Shown in pieces: positions 6,817-13,860 of a DNA stretch of 16,699 nt. Both the position numbers and the translations under genes were made by a program. The notes under the pieces were generated by a model, which had not been told where the DNA came from, did no database searches, and saw only the letters and a program-made list of their open reading frames with translations. Within the stretch, counting starts at the first letter, position 1; each line of letters begins with the position of its first letter. The stretch lies in assembly GCA_938045315.1 (NCBI GenBank), contig CALINM010000083.1, forward strand, positions 1 through 16,699, read 5' to 3'. The DNA comes from an uncultured bacterium (GTDB lineage: Bacteria; CALINM01).

Positions 6817-8139
6817 GTGAGTACTTTAGAAATTGGCCTTTTATATACAATAGCAACAATTATTATTATGTTTTCTGGAGTACCAATTGCATTTGCAGTT
6901 GGTATTGTTGCATTGGTATTTATGTTTATATTTATGCCCACATCACAGGTTTTAATAGTCGCAGAGAGTATTTACAGCGAGCTAAACAATTTTACACTTT
7001 TAACTATTCCGCTTTTTATTTTTATGGGGGCTGCAATAGGGAAATCAAGGGCTGGTTCAGATTTATATAACTCTTTAAATAAATGGCTTTATAAAATCCC
7101 TGGTGGACTTGGTGTGGCAAATACGGTTGCTTGTTCCATATTCGCTGCTATGTGTGGGTCTTCTCCAGCAACTTGTGCTGCAATAGGGAGTTCTGGTATC
7201 CCAGAGATGAGAAAAAGAGGCTACTCTAATGCTCTGGCTACGGGAATAATTGGTGCTGGTGGAACTCTCGGCATTCTTATTCCACCCAGTCTTACAATGA
7301 TTTTATATGGGCTTGCCACTGAACAATCTATAGGAAAGCTTTTTATGGCTGGTGTTGGACCGGGTATCCTTTTAACTATTCTTTTTTCTCTATGGGTAAT
7401 AATAAAAGCCTGGCTGGAAAAAAAGTCAAAGATAAATGATAAAGCAGAAATTTATGAGTATTATTCACTAAAAGAAAAGATCAGTACATTGCCAAGATTA
7501 ATTCCATTCTTAATACTTATTGTTTTTATTATGTTTGCATTATATGGTGGTATGGCAACTCCATCTGAGGTGGCAGGTATTGGAGCAATTGGAGCTTTTA
7601 TATTAGTTGTTATAGTTTACAGAACTTGGAGGTGGAGAGATCTAAAACCCATTCTAACGGGGACAGCAAAAGAATCGAGCATGATAATGTTGATAATTGG
7701 GACATCATTTTTATTCACTTATGTAATGAGCTACCTCCATATAACACAAGAAGTAGCAGCATGGCTCATATCACTTAATTTGGGTAAGTGGCAGTTTATA
7801 TTTTGGATTAATATATTACTACTTTTTTTAGGGTGTTTGTTACCACCAGTGGCAATAATTCTTATGGTAATGCCAATTATATTACCACCCATGAAAGAAT
7901 TAGGTATTGATTTAATCTGGTTTAGTGCGATTCTAACAGTTAATATGGAAATGGGGCTTGTAACACCTCCTATGGGATTAAATCTCTTTGTTATAAAAGG
8001 TGTAGCACCTGATGTTAAATTTAAAGAGATTATGTTTGGAATAATACCATTTTTGGTTATCATGGTAATTGGCATAGTTTTATTGTGTATTTTCCCGGAA
8101 ATCGTAATGTGGCTACCAAACAAATATAAAGGAGTATGA
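6817..8139 (+). CDS. dctM: TRAP transporter large permease, DctM family
   Basis: This 440-residue, roughly 12-helix membrane protein is the ion-coupled transport subunit of the TRAP system. Family signatures are clear: FSGVPIAFAVG near the start, IPLFIFMG, the CGSSPATCAAIGSSGIPEM segment around residues 112-130 and GAGGTLGILIPPS near 146-158. A repeat of this pattern occurs in the C-terminal half (LLPPVAIILMVMPIILPPM, then MGLVTPPMGLNLFVIKG). The start is a GTG with AAAAGGAG 8 bases upstream. Its stop overlaps the matB start by ATGA, so transport and activation are translationally coupled. Confidence 0.93.
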   Translation: MSTLEIGLLYTIATIIIMFSGVPIAFAVGIVALVFMFIFMPTSQVLIVAESIYSELNNFTLLTIPLFIFMGAAIGKSRAGSDLYNSLNKWLYKIPGGLGVANTVACSIFAAMCGSSPATCAAIGSSGIPEMRKRGYSNALATGIIGAGGTLGILIPPSLTMILYGLATEQSIGKLFMAGVGPGILLTILFSLWVIIKAWLEKKSKINDKAEIYEYYSLKEKISTLPRLIPFLILIVFIMFALYGGMATPSEVAGIGAIGAFILVVIVYRTWRWRDLKPILTGTAKESSMIMLIIGTSFLFTYVMSYLHITQEVAAWLISLNLGKWQFIFWINILLLFLGCLLPPVAIILMVMPIILPPMKELGIDLIWFSAILTVNMEMGLVTPPMGLNLFVIKGVAPDVKFKEIMFGIIPFLVIMVIGIVLLCIFPEIVMWLPNKYKGV

Positions 8140-9668
8140 AGGTGAGTGAAAATCTTTACGAAATATTGAAAGCAAACTTTCCATTAGGTGAAGCTGTTCC
8201 ATGTCTTATTTTGTCTGATGGAAAAGTTATAACATACGATGATTTGGATAGGGAGGCTGCAAGGTTTGCTAATTTTCTTGTAAATAGATGTTATGTTAAG
8301 CCCGGAGATAGAGTTGCCGTTCAGATAAAAAAATCGCCATATGCAATGTTTTTATATTTAGCAGTATTAAGAGTAGGTGCTGTGTATCTTCCAATGAATG
8401 ATGCCTATCAAAGACATGAAATAGAATATTTTTTAAGCGATGCAAAACCTCAGGTTTTTTTCTGCATCCCTGAAAAAAAAGAAGTGTCTATAGAGATGGC
8501 AAGAAATGCAGGAGTGCCTTTTATTATTGATATTGATGAGAGAGGCATTGGCGGTTTTTTTGAACTTCTCTACAAAGAGGTTGATTATTTTAAAACTTAC
8601 GAATCAAAAGGTGATGATCTGGCAGCGATTCTTTATACATCTGGTACAACAGGTAGACCTAAAGGGGCGATGTTAACCCATAAAAACCTGTCAACTAACG
8701 CTATAACTCTTCACAGATATTGGGAGTTTAGAAAGGGTGATGTTTTACTTCATATGTTACCAATTTTTCATGTACATGGGTTGTTTGTTGCAAACCATAC
8801 GGCTCTACTAAATGGTAGTCCCATACTCTTCGAACCAAAATTCGATGCCAAAAGAGCGATTGAACTTTTACCTAAAGCTACTGTTTTTATGGGTGTACCT
8901 ACATACTATGTAAGACTTCTTCTTGAGAGAAATTTTACGGATGAAGTTTGTAAGAATATGAGACTTTTTATTTCTGGTTCAGCGCCATTACTACCTGAGA
9001 CTTTTTACGAATTTCAGGAAAGAACGGGGCATACAATCCTTGAAAGATATGGTATGACAGAAGGAGGTATGTTCTCATCAAATCCCTATAAAGGGCTGAG
9101 AAAACCTGGGACAGTTGGTTTCCCCTTGCCGGGTGTTTCAATCAGGATCGTGGACAATAATGGTAAAGAAGTTGGTATTGAAGAGGTTGGTTATATTCAG
9201 GTTAAGGGTGAAAATGTTTTTAAAGGATATTGGAATATGCCAGAAAAAACCAGGGAAGAGTTTACAGAAGATGGTTATTTTAAAACAGGTGATATGGGCA
9301 AGTGGGATAAAGATGGGTATCTTTCAATAGTTGGCAGATCAAAGGATTTGATTATAACAGGTGGTTTAAATGTTTATCCAAAGGAGATAGAAGAAGTAAT
9401 TGATAGAATTCCCGGTGTTTTTGAATCTGCAGTAGTGGGATTACCCCATCCAGACTTCGGTGAGGCAGTAACAGCGTTTGTAGTGAAAAAAAACGACGAG
9501 GATGGTAAAAACCTTTCAGAAGGTCAGATAATAAATCATTTAAAAACCACTATAGCCAATTTTAAAGTCCCCAAAAAAGTGTTCTTTCTAAGTGAACTAC
9601 CAAGGAATACGATGGGAAAAGTGCAAAAAAACATCCTGAGAGAAAAGTATTCAGACACATTTAAATAG
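8136..9668 (+). CDS. matB: Malonyl-CoA synthetase (MatB-type acyl-CoA ligase)
   Basis: This 510-residue cytoplasmic adenylating enzyme is predicted to convert malonate (possibly methylmalonate), ATP and CoA into malonyl-CoA. ANL-family motifs are in order: P-loop YTSGTTGRPKG (167-177), adenylation motif ERYGMTE (303-309), the GRSKDLIITGGLNVYP hinge (400-414) and the catalytic lysine Lys495 in LPRNTMGKVQKN. The MatB-like features are MGVPTYYVRLL (252-262), ERYGMTE with Arg304 rather than the QxYGxTE of many fatty acyl ligases, and SNPYKGLRKPGTVGFPLPGV (315-334). The length fits the MatB family (about 500). The gene starts in the dctM stop (ATGA, 8136-8139) with AAAGGAG just upstream. Methylmalonate use cannot be excluded from sequence. 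Confidence 0.85.
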   Translation: MKVSENLYEILKANFPLGEAVPCLILSDGKVITYDDLDREAARFANFLVNRCYVKPGDRVAVQIKKSPYAMFLYLAVLRVGAVYLPMNDAYQRHEIEYFLSDAKPQVFFCIPEKKEVSIEMARNAGVPFIIDIDERGIGGFFELLYKEVDYFKTYESKGDDLAAILYTSGTTGRPKGAMLTHKNLSTNAITLHRYWEFRKGDVLLHMLPIFHVHGLFVANHTALLNGSPILFEPKFDAKRAIELLPKATVFMGVPTYYVRLLLERNFTDEVCKNMRLFISGSAPLLPETFYEFQERTGHTILERYGMTEGGMFSSNPYKGLRKPGTVGFPLPGVSIRIVDNNGKEVGIEEVGYIQVKGENVFKGYWNMPEKTREEFTEDGYFKTGDMGKWDKDGYLSIVGRSKDLIITGGLNVYPKEIEEVIDRIPGVFESAVVGLPHPDFGEAVTAFVVKKNDEDGKNLSEGQIINHLKTTIANFKVPKKVFFLSELPRNTMGKVQKNILREKYSDTFK

Positions 9669-9675
9669 TTTAGTT

Positions 9676-10461
9676 ATGACTGGGAAAATATTCTCTTCTC
9701 TTAATGCGAAACAAAGAATTGTACATATCTGCGATAAAGGTACTTTTAAAGAAATAACAGCGCCTTGTTTAAAAAAACCAAGCCCTCACTTACAATATCT
9801 TAACCTTCCTGTAAAAGAGGACGATGGTGTTGTTATAGGTATGGGTGCTATAGGATCTTATAAATTATTATTAATTTCTCAAGATGGAACATTCTATGGT
9901 GGTTCTGTGGGAGAGATTCATGGTGCTAAAATAAAAGGCTTATTTGATTATGCTTCAATTTATCACCCAGACGCCATTATATTTGTTATTGATTCTGGAG
10001 GGGTGAGACTTCAGGAGGCAAATGCAGGTCTTGTTGCACTGTCTGAAGTTATGAAATCATTACTAAATGTTAGATATGATGGTATCCCGGTTATAGCAAT
10101 TATTCCTGGAAAGATAGGTGCCTTTGGTGGTATGGGCATTCTTGCAAGGTTATGCACTAAAATAATAATGACAGAACATGCTAAAATGGGGCTTAGTGGT
10201 CCTGAGGTAATAGAGACATTAAAAGGTGTTGAAGAATTTAATTCCCACAATAAAGACATTGTTTATGAAACAGTTGGTGCAAGACAAAGATACAAAATCT
10301 GCGAAATCAATATGTTAGTTGACGACAAAGTTAATGCTATAAAAAAAGCGATTGTAAAGATAATGAAAGAATTGGGAAAAAAGCCTGAATCATTCTACGA
10401 AGAAGTTTTAGCAGAGTGTTTGATTTTAAAGAATAGACTTGAGAGATATAAAAGTGAATAG
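9676..10461 (+). CDS. mdcD: Malonate decarboxylase beta-subunit-like protein (MdcD)
   Basis: This 261-residue crotonase-fold carboxyltransferase-like subunit, with MdcE, makes up the decarboxylase of biotin-independent malonate decarboxylase, which acts on malonyl-S-ACP. The MdcD signature is unusually clear: SPHLQYLNLPVKEDDGVV (36-53), GGSVGEIHGAK (75-85), DSGGVRLQEANAGL (106-119), the GAFGGMG oxyanion segment (148-154) and LSGPEVIE (173-180). The start ATG lies 7 bases after the matB stop; no good Shine-Dalgarno is visible, so re-initiation after matB is plausible. The 3' end overlaps mdcE. No mdcA or acyl-carrier mdcC is present beside it, and the adjacent ligase suggests its substrate may be malonyl-CoA instead. 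Confidence 0.85.
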   Translation: MTGKIFSSLNAKQRIVHICDKGTFKEITAPCLKKPSPHLQYLNLPVKEDDGVVIGMGAIGSYKLLLISQDGTFYGGSVGEIHGAKIKGLFDYASIYHPDAIIFVIDSGGVRLQEANAGLVALSEVMKSLLNVRYDGIPVIAIIPGKIGAFGGMGILARLCTKIIMTEHAKMGLSGPEVIETLKGVEEFNSHNKDIVYETVGARQRYKICEINMLVDDKVNAIKKAIVKIMKELGKKPESFYEEVLAECLILKNRLERYKSE

Positions 10462-11176
10462 TGAATTACTTTTCAATAGATTGTTTGGAGCAGGTAATTA
10501 TTCGATAACGATTGATGGCTATTTTATTGAAGGTTATGCAAAACTTGGTAAAATCAAAGCAAAAGTGATTGGCACATGTAGGAGCATTGCTATTGATTCA
10601 GCATTGGCATTAAGGATATCAGAAGAGATTTTAAAAACTATGCAAGAAGATTTAGATTTTGATAAAAGACCCATCATTTTTTTAGTAGATACACAGGGAC
10701 ATAAACTGTCAAGAAATGAGGAATTTTTGGGTATCAATGGTTATTTTGCCCTTATGGCAAAATGTATTTTTCTGGCAGGTCGCAAGGGACACAAAACAGT
10801 GTCAATTATCCATGGTGAGGCAGTAAGTGGTTGTTTCCTTGCTTTTGGGATGATGCCAGATATAGTATGTGCCCTGGAAAATTCAAAAATTTATGTTATG
10901 GATTTAAAAGCCATGTCAAAAATAACAAAAATAGATTATGATATTTTATTAAAACTTTCAAAAGAGTCACCTGTATTTGCACCTGGGGTTGAAAACTTTT
11001 ACAAATTGGGTGGAGTACATAAAATATGGAAAGAAGATGATGATTGGCATAGAAAACTCATTGAGGCTATTGATAATTGCAGCAATTATGATAATAGAAT
11101 CGAGCTTGCTTTTTGCCGAAATACTCGGCAAAATTCCAAAAATATTATTGATTTTTTAAGAAATTTGAAAGGTTGA
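10454..11176 (+). CDS. mdcE: Malonate decarboxylase gamma-subunit-like protein (MdcE)
   Basis: This roughly 240-residue partner of MdcD completes the decarboxylase active site. Family motifs are plain: LVDTQGHKLSRNEEFLGINGY, the GHKTVSIIHGEAVSGCFLAFGMM oxyanion and active-site region (split here as GHKTVSIIHGEAVSG and CFLAFGMM), VMDLKAMSKITK and SPVFAPGVENFYKLGG. I prefer the GTG at 10454 because GAGAG lies 8 bases upstream and it gives a compact 8-base overlap with mdcD (GTGAATAG). A TTG at 10439 would add five residues. The C-terminal 40 residues are less conserved. As for MdcD, the other mdc genes (A, B, C, G, H) are missing from the window. Confidence 0.85.
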   Translation: MNSELLFNRLFGAGNYSITIDGYFIEGYAKLGKIKAKVIGTCRSIAIDSALALRISEEILKTMQEDLDFDKRPIIFLVDTQGHKLSRNEEFLGINGYFALMAKCIFLAGRKGHKTVSIIHGEAVSGCFLAFGMMPDIVCALENSKIYVMDLKAMSKITKIDYDILLKLSKESPVFAPGVENFYKLGGVHKIWKEDDDWHRKLIEAIDNCSNYDNRIELAFCRNTRQNSKNIIDFLRNLKG

Positions 11177-11180
11177 TTGT

Positions 11181-11975
11181 TTGATTTATTTAATTTTCTA
11201 CATATTAATAGGTGCTTTTGTTGGCTTTGTTGCTGGGTTATTTGGTATTGGTGGTGGGACGACTCAGGTACCTCTTTTGCTCATGATATTTAAAGCTCAG
11301 GGTTTTTCAGAAAAGCACGTAATGCATTTAGCATTGGGCACTTCAATGGCATCCATATTTTTTACGTCCCTATCAAGTATGAGGGCTCATCATTCAAAAG
11401 GTGCTGTAAGGTGGGATATATTTAAAGGAATGTCTCCAGGATTGTTACTTGGGACGTTCAGCGGATCCTTTTTTGCGGGGTATATATCCTCATGGGGGCT
11501 GAAAATCTTTTTTGTAATAATAATGTATTTTGCAGCTTTTCAAATAATTTCAAATTTTAGGCCGAAGGCAAAAACAAAATTACCAGGTAAATTAGGTTTG
11601 TTTATTGTAGGATTAATTATTGGTGCCATTTCATCTTTAGCAGCGGCAGGAGGTGGGTTTTTAACGGTTCCTTTTATGCTTTACTGCAATGTAATAATAT
11701 ATGAAGCTGTTGGAACATCAGCGGCCTTAGGTTTTCCTATAGCTCTTGCTGGATTTTTAGGATATGTAATAAGCGGTTTAAATGCAATAGAGTTGCCAAA
11801 ATACTCTTTAGGGTATGTTTATTTACCTGCACTTTTAGCGATAGTTTCTATAAGTATATTAACAGCACCAAAGGGAGCGAACTTAGCCCATCGATTGCCC
11901 GTTCTAAAGCTGAGAAGACTTTTTGGTATATTTCTTGCAATTTTAGCAACTAAGATATTACTGGGGATAATTTGA
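11181..11975 (+). CDS. TSUP-family (TauE/SafE) membrane permease
   Basis: This 264-residue, roughly 8-helix membrane protein shows the two-repeat TSUP architecture: GFVAGLFGIGGGTTQVPLLL near the N-terminus and SSLAAAGGGFLTVPFM in the second half. Members move small anions such as sulfite, sulfonates or organic acids, in either direction. It starts with TTG four bases after the mdcE stop, with AAAGG at a suitable distance, so it is the last gene of the operon. In this setting it might export a product or serve as a second organic-acid carrier; the sequence does not say which. No sulfur-metabolism gene is near. Confidence 0.85.
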   Translation: MIYLIFYILIGAFVGFVAGLFGIGGGTTQVPLLLMIFKAQGFSEKHVMHLALGTSMASIFFTSLSSMRAHHSKGAVRWDIFKGMSPGLLLGTFSGSFFAGYISSWGLKIFFVIIMYFAAFQIISNFRPKAKTKLPGKLGLFIVGLIIGAISSLAAAGGGFLTVPFMLYCNVIIYEAVGTSAALGFPIALAGFLGYVISGLNAIELPKYSLGYVYLPALLAIVSISILTAPKGANLAHRLPVLKLRRLFGIFLAILATKILLGII

Positions 11976-12035
11976 AATCGTATGATATGGAACAAATTTA
12001 TTGTGTAATAGTTAAAAATTAAGTAAATTTTCTAT

Positions 12036-12974
12036 ATGAAAATAAAAGTTGGTATTAGTTCCTGTCTTTTAGGTGAGAAAGTAAGATATGATGGAAGTCA
12101 TAAGTTAGATTACTATTTAAAGGATACCCTTGGACAATTTGTTGAGTGGATACCAGTATGTCCGGAAGTAGAGTGTGGGCTTGGCATACCACGAGAAGCT
12201 ATGAGACTTGTTATGTTTAATAACGATGTTAGATTGGTTACAATAAATTCAAAAATTGATCATACAGAGAGAATGGAAAAATGGATAAAAGCAAAACTAA
12301 AAGAACTACAAGAGTTAAATTTATCTGGTTTTGTTTTTAAATCCCGTTCACCCAGTTCTGGTTTGTTTAGTGCTAAGATCTATTCTGTGGATGGGAAATT
12401 GCTTGGTAAATCTTCAGGTCTTTTTGCCAAAGCTTTTAAAGAATATTTCAAAGATGTACCAGTAGAAGAAGATGGAAGGCTCCAAAATCCATGGATTAGA
12501 GAGAATTTCATTGAGAGAGTTTTTGTTTATGCTCGCTGGCAAGAACTTAAAAAAGTGGGTTTGACATATGATAAATTAATAGATTTCCATAGTAAAATTA
12601 AATTAACACTCCTATCCCATTCTCCAGTTCATTATAAAATTTTAGGCAAGTTGGTAGCTGAAGGAAGAAAAAATAACAAAGTATACGAAGAGTATTTATA
12701 CCATCTTATGGAAGGATTAAAATTAAGAGCCACAGTAAAAAAGAACACCAATGTTTTATATCACATACTGGGATATTTTAAAAAGAACTTAGATGTTGAC
12801 GATAAAAATGAACTTTTAGAGGTAATTGAAAATTATTATAAGGGTTTGATACCTCTTATTGTCCCCATAACATTGATAAAGCATTATGTGAGAAAATTTA
12901 ATATTGAATATTTAAATAAACAGTTTTATTTGAATCCCTTCCCCATGGAATTGATGCTTAGGAATCATGTATAA
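12036..12974 (+). CDS. DUF523-DUF1722 two-domain protein
   Basis: This 312-residue protein joins an N-terminal DUF523 domain (about 1-150) to a C-terminal DUF1722 (YbgA-like) domain (about 190-305). DUF523 members include the thiouracil desulfidase TudS, which holds an iron-sulfur cluster on three cysteines. Cys10 (SSCLLG), Cys42 and Cys47 (VCPEVECGLGIPRE) are visible, together with RYDG. The third cluster position, expected as SPSCG, reads SPSSG here (codon TCT near 12357), so cluster binding as in TudS is doubtful. DUF1722 has no established function that I can cite. There is no recognisable Shine-Dalgarno before the ATG. Spacing of 60 bases from the TSUP gene allows either read-through or its own promoter. 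Confidence 0.85.
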   Translation: MKIKVGISSCLLGEKVRYDGSHKLDYYLKDTLGQFVEWIPVCPEVECGLGIPREAMRLVMFNNDVRLVTINSKIDHTERMEKWIKAKLKELQELNLSGFVFKSRSPSSGLFSAKIYSVDGKLLGKSSGLFAKAFKEYFKDVPVEEDGRLQNPWIRENFIERVFVYARWQELKKVGLTYDKLIDFHSKIKLTLLSHSPVHYKILGKLVAEGRKNNKVYEEYLYHLMEGLKLRATVKKNTNVLYHILGYFKKNLDVDDKNELLEVIENYYKGLIPLIVPITLIKHYVRKFNIEYLNKQFYLNPFPMELMLRNHV

Positions 12975-13027
12975 AAATTTATAAAGTAGAAAAAATAGGA
13001 TGGAGATATATTATTTTGTTTAACAGT

Positions 13028-13681
13028 TTAAAAACCCAAATCTTCATTTATTAATATGACCTCAAAATCCGTTAATCTTGGTTTTTTTTCGATAACAGCT
13101 ATTATCCTACAAATTCTGTCAGGGGAGTTACAATTTGAACAAAAGCCAGTATCCGCGCAAGGTGTTTTAAAATTAAGCCTTTTTGCGTTAGGTGGTGATG
13201 CCCAATCTTTTACTCTTTTTATTGCTGTAAAAATATCTCCCTCTACAATTTTATTTTTACCTGCAACTACAATTACTTTTTTGGGGCCAAATAACATGGC
13301 TGCTACTCTATTACCTGTGGCATCAATATTTATTATCTCTCCATTAGTTGTTATAGCATTTGCTCCAGTAAAATAAATATCTGTAAAAATAGCCTTTCTC
13401 ATTATCTCTAATTTTTCAGATTGTGTTAGTCCTGGCTGATTATGATTATATACCTCTTTTCCAAGGCTGATAATAATATCATGAAGGCCTAATTGAGCAA
13501 TTGTCATAGAACCACCGACTCCTATGCTTTTCGCAATTTTTAACTGTTCATTAATATACAAAAGGGCTTCATTTCTGTTGCTAAAATAATAAGCTGAAAA
13601 AGCATTTTTTTTGAGTGCTTCAATTGTTTTCAAACATTTTTGTTCATACTTCCAGAAATTAAGTTCCTCTGTTAAACCCAT
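13028..13681 (-). CDS. LUD-domain (DUF162) lactate-utilisation-type protein
   Basis: This 217-residue protein has the LUD fold found in LutB/LutC: SIGVGGSMTIAQLGL (52-66), TGANAITTNGEIINIDATGNR (105-125, interrupted here only by conservative changes) and FGPKKVIVVAG (131-141). A C-terminal cluster Cys175-x5-Cys181-x2-Cys184-x6-Cys191 could bind metal or an iron-sulfur cluster. This stand-alone type with a cysteine tail is common in anaerobes, and its reaction is not established. Lactate oxidation cannot be claimed, because no lutA or lutB lies nearby. The ATG is preceded on its own strand by AAAAGGAG. It is divergent from the acetoacetyl-CoA synthetase gene across 179 bases. Confidence 0.85.
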   Translation of the reverse strand: MGLTEELNFWKYEQKCLKTIEALKKNAFSAYYFSNRNEALLYINEQLKIAKSIGVGGSMTIAQLGLHDIIISLGKEVYNHNQPGLTQSEKLEIMRKAIFTDIYFTGANAITTNGEIINIDATGNRVAAMLFGPKKVIVVAGKNKIVEGDIFTAIKRVKDWASPPNAKRLNFKTPCADTGFCSNCNSPDRICRIIAVIEKKPRLTDFEVILINEDLGF

Positions 13682-13730
13682 GGTTGGCTCCTTTTGGTTT
13701 TATGTTTTAAAAAGCTGAAAAAATAAATAT

Positions 13731-13744
13731 ATGTTAACATTATA
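13731..13744 (-). promoter_or_regulatory. -10 element and short palindrome ahead of the LUD gene
   Basis: On the - strand a perfect TATAAT (13739-13744) lies about 58 bases before the LUD-gene start codon. It is overlapped by the palindrome ATGTTAACAT (13731-13740), which would cover the transcription start. The -35 region is poor (GTGCAA at 17 bases), which would suit an activated or weak promoter. The call rests on consensus matching in AT-rich DNA. Confidence 0.35.
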
Positions 13745-13820
13745 ACAAGATGGGTAATTAATTGCACAAAATTTTTTTCTATGCTTTTATAAAAAATTTT
13801 TATAAAATATTGTTTTAAAA

Positions 13821-13838
13821 CCACTTTACGTAAAGTGG
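13821..13838. promoter_or_regulatory. Perfect 18-bp palindrome, probable operator ahead of acetoacetyl-CoA synthetase
   Basis: CCACTTTACGTAAAGTGG is identical to its own reverse complement over all 18 bases. It ends 22 bases before the ATG at 13861, just ahead of the Shine-Dalgarno (GGGGAGG). The core TTTACGTAAA resembles operators of dimeric regulators of fatty-acid or ketone-body metabolism (TetR or MerR type), but no such regulator gene is in the window. AT-rich TATAAA-like candidates for a -10 lie just upstream (13788-13808), so the site would sit at or downstream of the transcription start. Confidence 0.6.
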
Positions 13839-13860
13839 AAAATATTAGGGGAGGTAATTT

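Noticed and set aside
8136-9668. Generic long-chain fatty acyl-CoA ligase
   Set aside because: The MGVPTYYVRLL, ERYGMTE and SNPYKGLRKPGTVG segments and the 510-residue length fit MatB better, and the regulator, transporter and decarboxylase context agrees.
9676-11176. Halves of an acetyl-CoA or propionyl-CoA carboxylase carboxyltransferase
   Set aside because: Both proteins share that fold, but the specific motifs (DSGGVRLQEANAGL and LSGPEVIE in one; NEEFLGINGY and SPVFAPGVENF in the other) are those of MdcD and MdcE, and there is no biotin carrier or biotin carboxylase nearby.
13056-13376. Forward frame opposite the LUD-domain gene
   Set aside because: The - strand LUD protein has clear family motifs and a good ribosome binding site; the + frame is its shadow.
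13028-13681. LutC in a lactate oxidation operon
   Set aside because: No lutA or lutB partner is adjacent; the protein is a single LUD gene with a cysteine tail, so a lactate role is not supported.
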